A DNA stretch of 64,000 nucleotides. Source: Puccinia triticina. Taxonomy: Eukaryota > Basidiomycota > Pucciniomycetes > Pucciniales > Pucciniaceae. The stretch's first letter is position 1, and the number at the start of each line of letters is the position of its first letter. Position numbers and translations under genes: made by a program. Below, piece by piece: positions 33,129-45,076 of this stretch. The stretch lies in assembly GCF_026914185.1 (NCBI RefSeq), contig NC_070562.1, positions 6,696,001-6,760,000 of the forward strand, read 5' to 3'. Under the pieces are notes generated by a model that was not told the DNA's origin, ran no database searches, and saw only the letters and a list, made by a program, of their open reading frames with translations.

Positions 33129-36100
33129 ATGGCGCGAACCAAGTCCACTCCATCCGTTAAACCTTTGAAGCGCACTGCATCCATACCCGGAATCCCAAAC
33201 GTCTCAATACCCAGGAATAAGCAAGCTGAACAGCCAGCCGTGCCGGGCTCCCAACCGCCGTCCACCAATGGCGCTTCCCCCAAATTGAGAAAACCCCCAG
33301 ACAAACCCAACTCGCCACCGGGATCGCCAGCATCAAACTGGCAGCTGCCTTGGGGAATGAGCAACGACCACAAGACTTTCATCAATCACGGCTGCATTCT
33401 GGACAGCCAGGGGTACCCCATCTACCCAAACCGAAATACAACTTTTGTACTCAAGCCCGGGGCGGAGATTTGTAATTTTGGATCGGTCGGTTTTACCCAG
33501 CGGATCAATTCCAGCAAGAACACAAACAATCAATGGCGTCTTGTCCGGGTCACCTGCCTTGGAGTCATACTCTGCGATCAGGAGAATTGTGACTACACGG
33601 GGTCACCTCCCACCGGCGCCGGAAAGATCGAAGAGCTGATTGAGAAGTGAGTTTCTCCAACCAACCAATCATCCACCCAAGAACTTACCTGGTTGCCTTT
33701 ATGTGTTTACGCAGGAATCCTCCTTGCCCAGGGAAGGCCGGCAAGTGCAAAGGAAAGCTTTACTGGCAGGCCTGTGAAGACACCTCCATCCGGTTTGATT
33801 TACACACTAGCGGCTGGGCTCTCCTCCGACACCATGGTTTACACAACCATCCATGGCCCACAGCAAAGAAACCACCCCCGTTAGCAATGGAAGAGCTGGC
33901 CGCGCGAGTCAAGAAGAACCCAACAGCAGGGGCCTTAAAGCTAAAGGTAATTCCATTTCTTTTCCTTCTTCCCGTCTCCGTCTGCTTTACTCACTCTGAC
34001 GAACTCACTCCCACACTAGGTTGGCAACACAGGCAATCCACAAGAGCCGATTGATAGTGTTTTAGACATTCATGAGTCTTTCGGGAATTCGGATCGACTG
34101 CGCCATCTCCGACGGACGATCCTCCGAGAACTGAACCTTGCACCAGACAAGAATGGCGGTGGCGTGGGTGACAGGTTCATCCACGAAATGCTCGAATGGA
34201 ACAAGTTGAGTATTTTGATTATATGTAGTTACAACGACTGACTCACCTGTTCATTTTGAATTAACGTTGTTATTCATTCCGAAACCAATTCAGGAGGGGG
34301 ATGGAAATGATTTCATGTGGGTTTCGGAAGGGGCAAGAACACTTCACGTTCCAAACCCAATGGATGTCAGAGCGGCTTCTCAATCGATCGGAGGCCGGAA
34401 ACAAGCTTTATTCTGGCGGCCTAATTTCCGATGTTACGTACAAGTTTTTCGAATTTGGATACTTGCTCACAACATCGATGTATTGCGAAGCCATTCAATG
34501 ATGGATACCAGTTCAGCTGAGTTGGATCCTAGGCCTAGCTGAAAGCTACTACACTATCCACTTCTCAGTCCTATTCCAACAATTCTTCGTACCCGGCATC
34601 CTCCCGCACGAACGCGAAAATCTTGAAATAAGTATTGTGGACTTCTCACTAGCTCAAAAGAAGGGATTTGCGGCCGCATACACAAGCAATTTTGGAGGTA
34701 CAGAAGACAAGGCAATTGGGAAGCTCAAGGGTTGCAAGGAGCACTTCTGACAATCTATCACCCGGGTCGCTCGCAATCGTGCAGTCATAATGGCTGAAGA
34801 GGAAGTAAGTAGGATTCCACCAATCTTTCACACTTCCAATTGAATTTCCCCTAAAAAACCCTTGTGCAGTCTTTATTCAAGTCCATGTCTATGGGCTTGT
34901 TGCTTCCAATTAAAGATGGGGGCACGTCTCATCTCGAAAAGGTTGACGAACTACGACGTCGTTTTCCTAAAATCAGGAGGTGGCTCGACTGGTGGACCGT
35001 GGCAGACATTGAGGCCATCTTATTCCCTAGCGAAAGGAAAATGCTCAAGGACAACCCGGCCGCCGACGCTTCTCTTCCTTCCTCAACCAATGCTCAAGAA
35101 AGTATGCATAGGGTTTACTATATGTTCAGGTAAGCAACATTCCCTTTTTCAGAACAATTCTATTCTACATAAATGAATAATTTTGTAATGCTACTTTTGA
35201 TAGCGCTGGCAAGAAGCCTGTCATGCTTGGGATGGGAGAGCTGTATGCGTTCGTCAAAGCTTTGGAGCGAGACTACCAACACGTCATGCGGGGCAATCCG
35301 ATTGAGTATGGAACCCAGTTGAAAAAACAGATCGAAGTTTCTCAATCTCTCGGGTGGTCCAAACCAACAAAGCGTAGGAAGAATGACATCAATGACGGTC
35401 GGCCTCCTGATACAACCGCCGAACTCTTGGATGAAAAGAACCGAGATCACAAGCGGGTCAAGCTGGGTCGTCCTCCAAACTCACGAAACGTTGATCGGCA
35501 CCCGTTGCACACATTTGTATCATATGGTGACTCAGCTGACCTCCGGAAGAAGAATCGATGCTGGCTTGTTGCAGCTTTGGAATCTCTATATGCCGTCTTC
35601 AGCCCGGTTTGGACGATGGAACCGACCGGAAGGAAGAACGACTTATTCTTCTTGCTCTTAAATCATTTCAACTCTCGGGCAACTTGGGAGCTTACACAGA
35701 GCTCCGCAATTCGCTCGATACTCACTCGGGGGTCCAACACTATCTTTGATGCTGCACAGGCACTCCACCCCCAGTCCTTTGTTTGCGGCGCGTTTGCATC
35801 ACTCGATTTTTTTATCGAAATACTTTTAGACCCCAAGACAAACTCTTTGAAAGTGTTACCAAAGCTTTTCTCAACCGTGGTACATCGCGAATTGACCTGC
35901 GCCATCCATACTGATGGGACACCAATTGCTCATCCTCGATCAATCCTTGAGTCATTTGTTGTGAAGATTAGGAGGTCAATGTTTGTATCAAATGAAATCA
36001 GTTGCAAGAACTTGGCCGAGCTTCTACAGAAGTGGACAGCTGATGGCCTCATTGGAGTTTCGGGTCTGCAGTGTCAACATAACAACAACAATAACACCAC

Positions 36101-37554
36101 TACTGCTCCTCGCAAGAAATCCAGCAAACGAGCCCCTCCAAAAGAGCCCTGCCCACCTTTATCCGAAAAGTCAAGACTTGCATTTGTGCAGGGGAATGCG
36201 CCTGTACATCTTTACTTTCACGTTGGCTTGGCAGAAATCGAGAGGTCGGAGCAACAGGATTTTCTAGCCAAAATTGACTGGCCTTTCAAGATAACCATGC
36301 TTGGCGTAGATTACACCCTTATCTCTCGGGGATTTTGGGATGGAGCTCACTACTCGGGGAAAGTCTTGCGAAATGTCAACGGTATCACAGCGGTATGGAA
36401 GCACGACAACCTCCGGAACAAAGGAATCGCTACTATGGTTGATGGAGTCCCAGGTAGTATTGGTGGGGCTCAGCCGCACACCAGTTGGCTCATCTATTCT
36501 TGCAAATGGAACACCGAAGAAACCAATTTTGTGAATCTTGGTATCCATAACTTGAAACGCGATAACCCTCGAGTCCAATCGGAATCACGTATCCCTTTCA
36601 TTGGGATGGGTGCCATCATTGAATCATCCTATCACTCGCCAATGCCGATTCCTCAGAATGACGGGAGAAAAACCGCCCACGATGTCACTCCAACGGTAAC
36701 ATTTACTGAAGTCGATGGCCGAGATGCTCTAGCTGGTAAGGAAATCATCCATCCAGCGCCCTCATGTTTAATCTATCTCTGATTTGCTTTGAAATTTAGA
36801 AACTGAGGACATTTCACAGGTTCCAGAGACCGATTGGCCCGGCTTGAAGATCAAGATTCGCGTTGGCAAGAACGGTCGACGTAGTAGCCTTCAAGAAGAG
36901 GCCAACCCAGCGATCAATGACTCCGCCACCGCCCCTGCTGCGACATTTCCTGCAGTCAAGCCACCCCGAGAGCTCAACCGGGCCGCTGCAGCCAAGCCAC
37001 AAAGTAAACGAATCAAGCGCCCCAAGCAGCCAATGTCGCAGGACAATCAGCCACGCTCGCAGGACGATGCTGACGATGCTATCTTGAAATTACCGGCTAC
37101 ATTCCCCGCAGTCAAGTCTCGCATAAAACCTGTGCGTGTCTCAGCGGAGCAAATAACGCGAGCTGCTTCAAATCTTGCCCAGGCCGCAAAAAGCGAAGCT
37201 TCAAGGCCAGCCCCAGGAACAAACTGGACTCAGGTTTCGGAAACTGCGTCTTCAAGGCCAGCCTCGGAGAAGAAACCTCCTGGAAAGCGTGGTAGGCCGA
37301 GGAAGAATTCCGCGCGTTACACGTCCAAGACGTTTCAGCCTGCTCCCTTGAATGACAACGATTGGAATCGTATTGCGGCAAATTATTGGCGCTCAGTCCG
37401 GGAGAAAGATGAAGGAAGTGAAGAGGCGGAAGTATTGGCCGCCTCCCCCGAACCAGCATCCAAGGTGGTTGATTTGGCTGTTCAAGAGCGCAAAAGTAAG
37501 GCAAATCCAAATCGTAAATCCGCCCGCGCCAAGGGCGTTCGGCCCGCTTGCTAG
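33129..37554 (+). pseudogene. MULE A transposase: GCM1 finger, DDE core, peptidase-like domain, AT-hook
   Basis: Exons 33129-33646, 33715-33946, 34020-34204, 34294-34804, 34870-35129, 35204-36735, 36800-37554, all in phase: 1,330 codons. A GCM1-type finger spans the first two exons (VTCLGVILCDQENC; CPGKAGKCKGK...ACED; LRHHGLHNHPW). The transposase core has SDVTYK, VDFSLAQ, GCKEHF and TNAQESMHR, taken as the D, D, C-H and E motifs of MULE enzymes. Exon 6 holds a peptidase-like domain with KNRCWLVAALESLYA and GAHYSGKVL...AVWKHDN, resembling the Cys and His boxes of ubiquitin-specific or papain-like peptidases. The tail has an AT-hook (KRGRPRK). Two TGA codons (34499-34501, 34748-34750) replace Arg of copy B, so the gene is dead or near-dead. 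Confidence 0.85.
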
Positions 37555-38121
37555 GTGTTCTTTTTTTTACAGTTTTTGTGCTGTTTGGTTGTTTCGGCAG
37601 CAATGGTCTGCCTCAACGTTTCTTTCTGTTTATGTTTATTTGTCCTACAGACGTTTTGCTTTGGCAGCAATGGTCTCCCTCTGAATGGCACCGTTTCTTT
37701 CTGATTATTTGTCCTACAACCTTTTTTCTTTCCTTTTGCGGCGCATTTTACGTTGCAAAATTGCTCTGTGCGCTTCGGCATATCTACTTCTACATTGTTA
37801 TTTTTGCATTGCCTGGATGTTGTGTGCTTTTTTCTTTGTAAATTAGTTTTTTAGCTATAATGTATGTAATTTTACATTGTACATATTTTGCATTGAGGTG
37901 ACCATGCGCGTGGTAATGTGCAAAACTCAGGTTTCCATGACTCAATGGGAGTTTTACCCTGATTTTTTGGCACCGCATGATTTTGCAGAGTGGTGATTAT
38001 AATGTGGTGGGTGCAAAATTATATATTTGAGGCTGAGTGTATAATTTTGCATTGTTCCACTTTTGCATTGAGTAAGCAATGTAAAAAACAATTTGCAAAA
38101 TTCAACATCCCCTTGGTTCAC

Positions 38122-38490
38122 CACCGCTCCTAGAGGGCTGGAACGAAAGAATGGAAAAACTCTAGACACCTGCTTGTGAGTGTAGGGCCCGTACATCCTT
38201 CCTGCAGCTAGCTCGGCGGTGAAGGATTTCTCTATTTTCTCTCTTGCGAGCAATGCGGAAGAATGATTGGGAGGGGTCCACCACCTCACCTGTGGTGATA
38301 ACGTGTGAGGAGGGATGCCTTGGTCGAATCCATTCTTGAACCCTTCAAGAACGTCATCATATTCTGGGAGTAGATTTGCTAGTGATAAGGCACTCTCCCA
38401 CTCAACAATATTCATTTCACAGACGGAAGCAGTAGGCCAAGGGGTGTCTGTTTCAGAGACCCAGTCAGTGCGGTCTGCGGCACTGGTCAA
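38122..38490 (-). pseudogene. DIRS-like copy 2: RT front part
   Basis: Matches the front of the RT at 22.85 kb: LLPEYDDVLEGFKNGFDQGIP (in pieces), REKIEKSFTAELAAGRMYGPY, and FFRSSPLGAVVNQG, ending at the MULE A border. The rest of the gene resumes at 32233. No gene lies in 38491-38783. Confidence 0.85.
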
Positions 38491-38783
38491 GGCAAAAATT
38501 GAGATAACTTACCTATCTGTAGTTTATCGTACACTGGGGAAACTCTAACCCTTTTTGAGTCAGAGCAATATGGCACGCAAGTCAATTCAGGTAAAATAAA
38601 ACCAGGAAATTGCATTATTTGAATTTAAAGAGGAACAACAATAAGTAAGTTGTGTCACAACAACGTATCATCCAATGAGGACAGGAAGGAATTGGATAGA
38701 AGAGTCAAAAAGTGAAGGGACCACATGTAGGACACTAGATCACAAAACAAGAAGATACAAAGAGGGGGGATGTGTAGTGGGTC

Positions 38784-40394
38784 TCACATCGGTGCTTGTT
38801 GATTGCCGGCACCTCTTTCTCTTTGACCTCTGCTATTGCCCAAGGCTCCTGGAGTCCTGCCGCCCGCCGGGTTGTAGAAAGCCCTGTCGCCGCCAAAATA
38901 GCCTCTGGACCTGCCGCCTCGGCCCCGAGGAAAGTTGTTTCGAGATGATCCTTCGGCTACGTGGGAGGGAGCTGATGTGAATGTGTTGGCAGCACGACCC
39001 TTTGGAGCTCCTGTTGACGGGTCCCAGCCGTTGCGGAGGCCCCCGACTACATAGGGATTGTCATCGAAGTCAATCTCATTCTTCTTCCTTACATCCGCAT
39101 ACACCTGATCCGCTATATCTTGACAAAAAACTGAGATATTGGGGATGAAGGTTTCGTCCCCAATGCTGATGTGGTGTGCAAAGGTATTGGCATGCATCTG
39201 AATGTCATATCTGAACACGGCCATGAAGCAGAAATTCGAGTGGATCCGGTCACAGTGAGCTTTGTGGATCAAGAGCCAGTCGGCGAAGATCTTGAAACCG
39301 TAGACGTCTCTGATGCAAACATGAAACTCCCTATGCGCCACCGGCCAAGCTCCAAGCGTTAAGGTCCATTCACTTGGGTAAGGAAAGCCGTAATAACGAA
39401 GGCCTTTCTCCGCTGCATTCTCCTCAGACTTGGGTCGGTTCAAAGCCTGGTGTGACATCGCATCTGATTGCCACTTGTGATTGAAGATGGTTAAGGGGAT
39501 TTGCGCTTTGAGTTCTTTAAGATTTTTATCAAAGAACGGGGTGAAACCAACGCTTCCATGCTGATTGGAGCAACCGGTCTTGAAGCTTAATCCTTTCTGC
39601 TTCGCATCGACCAAAGTGGCTGACCCGGTGTGGGGAGTATTGAAGGAGGGCATGGATGTTTGTGGGGGGACATCATTCAACAGGTTGGAAAGAAGGGAAG
39701 GTCTGATGGTTCGGCCGTTGATTGAGGTCTCGGCAAGAGGGGTTTGGGTGTTATTGACAACTGATGCGAACATCTTATAGAAGAAATCGGATCGATCCAT
39801 ATCTCCTTCATTCTCAGCTTCTACCGCTTTCATCCAAATGGCTTCCCGGTTATCTTTGAAGGGAAGGGAACCTTGTGTTGCCGCCGGTTCAGCCACCTGC
39901 TCTGTGTCGCCCCTGCAGTTTGCATCGCCAAGGAGCTCAAGAATCTCTGGATCGCCATCCGTGGTCAGATCTTCTTGGAGCGCCGGCTGGTTCTTGGAAG
40001 TGGATTGCTTCTCCGGTTGCTCGGCCGCCTTCTTAGTGGACTTCTTTGGCTTAGCCGGTGTGTTCGCCTTAGCACGCGTATTCTTCGCAGGACCTGCGGC
40101 AGGATCTACCGGTGCTGATTCTAATCAAGTCACTCTCGTAAGCCCTTGCTCAACCAGTAAGGGAGGAGTTTCAACAAGTTGATACCTACCTTGAGGAACT
40201 AGGGCAGCTTCCACAGAATTCGCTTCTGCTTGTGAATTCTCTATGCCAGCCGGGGGAGTCAACTCCTCACCGGTCTTAGGGTCGGCTAGGGCTGCTCCAG
40301 ATGCGACTGGGCGCGCTTCGGTGGGTGTTAAGGCACCAGTGGACTTGTCGTTTGACAGTTTCAGGTTGGAAGACTTTGAGAGAGTGTCGGACAT
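38784..40394 (-). CDS. DIRS-like copy 2: gag-like protein with one intron
   Basis: Exon 1 40394-40190 and exon 2 40120-38784 give 513 residues; the 69-base intron (GTAGGT...TTAG) is in phase 1. Exon 1 and the start of exon 2 encode a low-complexity Ala/Pro/Lys/Glu-rich region (KPKKSTKKAAEQ). The middle is a helical capsid-like domain (KDNREAIWMKAVEAENEGDM; LTIFNHKWQSDAMSHQAL). A conserved-looking block follows (YPSEWTLTLGAWPVAHREFH, FCQDIADQVYADVR). The tail is Arg/Gly-rich (PRGRGGRSRGYFGG), which would bind nucleic acid in place of a zinc knuckle. The role as gag is inferred from its position before the RT and the RG-rich tail. The frame is fully open. Confidence 0.75.
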
Positions 40395-40911
40395 GTTGGG
40401 GGTTGTGCAAGTGGTGAAAGGGGTAATACTATGGTAATTTAGCAGGCGGGAAATGGATGTATGGAATGGGCGAGTCTTTACGCTGAGGAGTTCTCAACTG
40501 GTGGTCGAAGGGATGACAGGATTTGTGTACTAAGTAATGGATGGGTTTTAAAGGAGGGGGATGAAGACTTCTGCCAAAAATTTCTGAGAATGAGTGATAC
40601 GCGCTGTTGGAGGAAATAGCGAATGAATGGTAACGAATGCCGGACAAACCTGTCCCAACCTGAAGGTTTAAATACCTTCGAGTCCTCCAGGTCCCTTGGG
40701 GAGTGGGTGCCTCTCGTGGGGTCTGGCCTCGATGGTTCGGGTCGACCACGCGTATATCCGGGCCTTCGCAAGTGCGCGTATCTCCTCAGGCGAAACCAAT
40801 CCGCGCGGTGTCGGTTCCCAACGTGTCTTGGGTCAGATCCTTCGTCACCGCGGGTTTGGGGGCAGGCGCAGGTCATGGACTTAGGCCACCTATGCTGCGC
40901 GCCGGTAACCC
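40395..40911. other. 5' region of DIRS-like copy 2, no gene
   Basis: Upstream of the minus-strand gag and before the plus-strand copy 3 fragment. It should contain the start of copy 2, but I found no terminal repeat. Short GC-rich open frames on both strands look like shadows. Confidence 0.4.
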
Positions 40912-42159
40912 TCAATTAAGAAAACAGTTCGCCTGCCTGAAGGAAAAATAGAGAAAAGGATTGGTCAAATTGTCCCCTTCTTACGGCCCAAAGCCAAATT
41001 TCACTTCAAAGAAGTCCAGATACTTGCGGGAAGGCTGAATCACGTTTCGTACCTGCTACCCCACCTGAAGTGTTGTCTCAATTCGCTTTACCAGTGGTTG
41101 ATGTCCTGGCAGCACAAGCGGTCTGCACGACATACTCCGGCGGACGCGTTGGTCGATCTGGCGTTTTGGAAAGAGACGCTAGAAAATTTTGAACACACAC
41201 AAATCATCAGTCACGGGCCGCCGGTAGATGTTGGTTGGGTTGGGGACGCCTCTACCTCTTTTGAAATCGGCGTGTTAATTGGGAATTACTGGGCACAGTT
41301 TAAGCTGCTCAATCCGAGAGGAGACCCGAGAAGAATTTCCTATCTAGAGACTGTTGCTATCCGGTTGGGTCTTTTGATGCTCCTGAAGCTCCGGCCTCAG
41401 AAGGGTAAGACCCTTGTGGTATGGACAGATAACACGACGACCAAGAACGGTATCAACAACAATGGTGGGCCAGCTACGCTAACCGTAGTGTTGGCGTGGC
41501 GTAGCGTAGCGGAATTCCGCTAAATTTTAGCGTAGCGTTAGCGGAATTGCGCCTTTCTGCGCTAACGCTACACGCAAAGGGTGCACAGCTAATTTAGCTG
41601 TTAGCGTAGCGTTAGCGCAGATGCGCGCAATTGCGCTAACGCTACACACGCAAGGCGCAAAAGAGCGCGCGCTACGGTGCGCCACAGTGCTTTTAGCTGA
41701 AAAAAAGGCCTTTTTTTCCGCTAAAAGCGCTGTAGCGCAGCATAGCGTAGCGTAGTGACTGTAGAGGCGCGCTAACACTAACAAACAATTGGCGCACTGT
41801 TAGCGCCGCTGAAACGTAGCGCAGCGTAGCGGCGCTAACAGCGCGCTAACGCTACTCAAAATGGGTGGGCGCTTTTTGCCGCTACGCTAACGCTAAGTGG
41901 CCCTGTAGCGTAGCGGCCCACCGTTGTCAACAACAAGCGATCACGAGACATTCATGCAAATGAAGAATGGATCAAAATACAGGACCTTCTATTGATGGAA
42001 GGCGTGAATTTGACCTCTCGGAGGGTCGCGTCGAAGGATAACAAGTCAGACGCGCTGTTGCGCGGTATTAGGTCCGGACAGGACATGAAGCACCAGGTGG
42101 TCATTTCTTTACCGGAGGATCTGCGTGATCTCCTTGTCCAAATTGTTTTTATGATCTGA
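40912..42159 (+). pseudogene. DIRS-like copy 3: RT connection and RNase H, split by a MITE
   Basis: Starts within the RT connection (VRLPEGKIEKRIGQI, EVQILAGRLNHVSYLLPHL) and continues to RNase H (VGWVGDASTSFEIGV, SYLETVAIRLGL, WTDNTTTKNGI). A 466-bp MITE with an 8-bp duplication (474 bases, a multiple of three) interrupts it. After it the same frame continues (ANEEWIKIQDLL) to TGA 42157-42159. The polymerase motifs upstream are missing. It is head to head with copy 2. Confidence 0.85.
41461..41926. mobile_element. hAT-like MITE built from GCTACGCTAACGC repeats
   Basis: 466 bp with ends AATGGTGGGCC and (reversed) CAACGGTGGGCC, flanked by TCAACAAC at 41453-41460 and 41927-41934. The 7-8-bp duplication and CA-type GGTGGGCC end suggest hAT. 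The interior is an extreme variant repeat of GCTAACGCTAC / GTAGCGTTAGCG in both orientations, allowing extensive hairpins. It interrupts the RNase H of DIRS-like copy 3. Confidence 0.75.
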
Positions 42160-43943
42160 TACCGGGTAGCAGAAATTAACTTGCAATTTCATGTGTTTTG
42201 GGTATCCAGGTGATGATAGTATAAGGTCGAAGTTAGGGGGCTTGCGTAGGCTCAGGCTTCTCCCTGAGTTATGGGTGTAGCGCTAGCCCCTATCTTCTCC
42301 GCTGCCATGATGGTGGCGCCTTATTTCTCTCTGCCCCAGGAGGAGAAACACTCACCCGCCACCGGTCCTCAGGCACAGGGTTTTTCCACCCGTGGTCTGA
42401 GGCGTCGCAAGGCGCCATAGTTACCTACCCGGTTTCTAGGTGAGACTCTCCGCCAAGACCCAAACACCGGCCCTAGTGAAAACCTACCGTGGAGGTAGGG
42501 ACCACAAGAGCCTACGGCTGAGACTTAGCTATTGCGACACGCAGCAGCTAAGTTTTAGCCGGAAAAGTGTGCTAACAATCAGGAACTGATTGTAGGAATA
42601 CAGACCAATGAGAACAGCAGGAACCCTTATGGAAAACTGCTTGGTTAAACTCAGCTGCGTTGAAAGGCAAGCCCTTCCGCGGTCCCCAGAACCCAGACCC
42701 GCTGCAACCAAAAAGGAAGCATGCACGGTTAAGCCCAGACCCTGCAGCGCGGACAGGTAAGCCCTTCCACACTTGCCCAGACCAAAACCCTAACCAGCGA
42801 GCTAATGTATCGGTTCGCCGATTGCAGAAGCGAGCTAGGTGAGAACCTTTTCGGTAATCGCTCCAGACCAAGACCAGAACAAGACAAAGTTAAAAACCTT
42901 GTACGTACCAAGACAACTCCGGCAGACTTGATAACCAAGGCTGACCGCAAGTTTGTTCTTACTCAGAACACTCGCAGAACGACTTGGCATTAACCCAAAG
43001 AACCTCAAAGACCTCTTGGAGGAAATCAAAGTTCGAAAAGTAGACTCAGAAGCTACGAAACCGTACGCACCAGATGATGCGAGAGACTCAAGCTATTTAA
43101 GCTATCTGCTTGTAAGTCCCAGAACCAGACAGTTGCCTTCAGTGACGGCAGCGCACTGGGCTAACAAGTCACTCCAGAGATCTTCACATTCTTCCCCACA
43201 TCAGACGTTGCTCAGACCAGACAAAGCATTCCTAAGACCTTTACAAGTGACAGAACCACGTGTTCTGCTTTCAGGTAAATAAAGCACATTACTTTTGTTT
43301 CACGACAGCGTTGTAATTAGTTAGATAACTGTAGAGTCTAACAAAGGAATATATTTCAGTTATTCCAATTCTTTTACTGATGCTCCTGCAACATCAGAGG
43401 CGCTGCAACCATCCATTCCCAAAATTAGCAGCAGGCCCACTGCTTACTCTCCTCGTATTCACAAAGCCCAGGCTGCCAACCCTTAATGCATTTACTGTGT
43501 CAAAGAAGTCTTATAAGCACTGGCAACCTCACGCGCGGACGGGACTGGTAGGGTTGAAGTTGGTTTCGACTTCTAGTCTCAAGTTGCCTGGATTGTGTAG
43601 TCGACAGTGGAAACATGTCGCCAGTCATCGTCCGTATTCATCACCTGAAGCATCTGATTGGACTACAGCCACATCCCATGGTCCTGTGAAACGGGTCTTC
43701 CTCCTGCCCAATACCGACTCATGGCCAAGTCGCTGGCTGTCGACCCAAGCATTAAAAGCCGGGATATATCTCTCCCTTCCAACCGCATCTACCTCCGACC
43801 GCACTCGCTTGTCTCCCCGCCTTGGGCATTCAATAAATCACTCGTAGTCATACTCCAACCCTCACGAAGTCAAAAGTGAGCAGTCTTATAACATATCTGG
43901 CTTCACATTCAGGCCCCCCTGACAAAGTCTGCTTCCATACCAG
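42160..43943. other. DIRS-like tail, then promoter region of secreted paralog 2
   Basis: 42160-42540 is GC-rich with CTCAGGCTTCTCCCTGAG and ACCTACCGTGGAGGTAGG palindromes and is probably the 3' tail of DIRS-like copy 3. I see no gene in 42540-43540. From about 43540 the sequence matches the upstream region of paralogs 1 and 3, with CATTAAAAG at 43750-43758 as the TATA-like site and CAATAAATC nearby. Confidence 0.5.
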
Positions 43944-44450
43944 ATGAAAGCCTGCAACTTGTTCATCCGCCTCCTCTCACTTTCGACGCTGGTCATCGGC
44001 GTCTGCTCAACGGTCGACATTGGTTATCAAGACGTTTTCAAGCACATCTGGGCGGGACAAAATGGAGAAAGGCAACAAATATTCGGAAACCGCATGGTCA
44101 AAACTGGAGTTGACGTGGACTTCATCCGTGGGAGCCCTGGAGAAGGGGACTACGGCATTTACGTCAACAATCCGTTAGAAGTAGCTGTGAAGGTCCGGGT
44201 CAAAGTCATTCCCATGGACGGCAACGCTCTCCTGGACCCCATCACCGAACGCATCATTAAGCCCAATCTGGTTTCGTCATGGAAAGTGCGCAGATTGATA
44301 AAGCAACCAAGAGCAGTAGAGGTTCAATATTCAATCAACAAGGCAGATTACAAGACGCTCCCAGGACCCCTGATCCAAAGACAGGAGTCTATTGTGCTCC
44401 CCTCTCAAGAAGTCCCCCACTCTGAACCAGGGTCCCCCTCTCATGAATAG
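43944..44450 (+). CDS. Small secreted protein, three-copy family, paralog 2
   Basis: 168 residues, one exon. The signal peptide MKACNLFIRLLSLSTLVIGV is almost that of paralog 1. The mature chain (from about TVDIGYQ) lacks Cys and holds the family core YGIYVNNPLEVAVKVRVKV, then MDGN, VEVQYSI and the acidic tail PHSEPGSPSHE. It is closer to paralog 3 in the stretch VFKHIWA...GDYGI than to paralog 1. The 3' flank (44451-44950) is nearly identical to that of paralog 1. Confidence 0.8.
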   Translation: MKACNLFIRLLSLSTLVIGVCSTVDIGYQDVFKHIWAGQNGERQQIFGNRMVKTGVDVDFIRGSPGEGDYGIYVNNPLEVAVKVRVKVIPMDGNALLDPITERIIKPNLVSSWKVRRLIKQPRAVEVQYSINKADYKTLPGPLIQRQESIVLPSQEVPHSEPGSPSHE

Positions 44451-44589
44451 ATCACACTGTAGAGCAACTTTCATTGATTTTTTTTTCTGGGGCGTCTGTT
44501 ACACATCAACATAATTCGTGTCTATCTCTACATTCCATCTAGAATCCCACCACATTTCTGGCTCCATACATAGAAAATTAGTCTTTTAC

Positions 44590-44950
44590 TCAACCAACAC
44601 ATTAAGTCTCACTTGTTAACTTCTTACCGTAGAAGCAAAACAGAAATAATCTTAGCTCAATATTGAGACATAGCCTGAGCAGAGCTCTTGTGCCATCATT
44701 GCCAAGGAGAGATAGATACACGAACGGCTGACATGTGGCCCGAGGAGGGGCGCAAGACGCTCCAGCAATCCAGGCCCTTGGCGAGCTCGGGCTGGACCTT
44801 CTCAGAGAAGTGGGAGGCCATGTTTTGCTGAGTGAGGAGTGTGCGGTGGCAGGTGCTGTTTTGCTCAGATATGTACCGTTCGAGCCGGCTTGGCCCGGCC
44901 CAGCTGTGTCCGGAGCACCTCGCCGGTCACTAGTGCTCATGCAGGTCGGG
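44590..44950. repeat. Shared downstream segment of secreted paralogs (copy 2)
   Basis: Near-identical to 21005-21360, including open frames on both strands. It ends just before unique sequence leading to the LINE insertion, showing that paralogs 2 and 3 were neighbours about 1.1 kb apart before the LINE arrived. Confidence 0.7.
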
Positions 44951-45042
44951 CCGCCGCTACCTTACACGCTTGGACGGGCCGAACCGGAACTGGCAGCCCC
45001 GGCTACAACAGGTACATAATCTGGGTGATCTGATCATGAATC

Positions 45043-45076
<34 letters not shown>

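Larger units (their letters stand above)
32245..38110 (+). mobile_element. MULE-type DNA transposon, copy A (GCM1 zinc finger family)
   Basis: 5,866 bp including a 348-bp Harbinger MITE. It is flanked by the 11-bp direct repeat CCTTGGTTCAC, a size normal for Mutator-like elements. Terminal similarity is weak (left GGGGTGGGTGAAAATTACAAA; right, reversed, GGATGTTGAATTTTGCAAA). Both subterminal zones are full of TTTTGCATTG / CAATGCAAAA-type motifs (32280-32500 and 37790-38100). One large gene is carried, on the plus strand. Confidence 0.85.
31028..40394 (-). mobile_element. DIRS-like retroelement copy 2, split by a MULE
   Basis: Minus-strand order gag (40394-38784), RT front (38490-38122), insertion of MULE A (32245-38110), RT rear and RNase H (32233-31028). 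The 11-bp direct repeat CCTTGGTTCAC at 32234-32244 and 38111-38121 marks the insertion. No recombinase gene or terminal repeat was found, so the outer limits are approximate. The RT lacks about a dozen residues (between AVVN and the segment before DIPSVNSF) at the insertion point, so the host copy was already damaged or lost bases on insertion. Confidence 0.8.
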
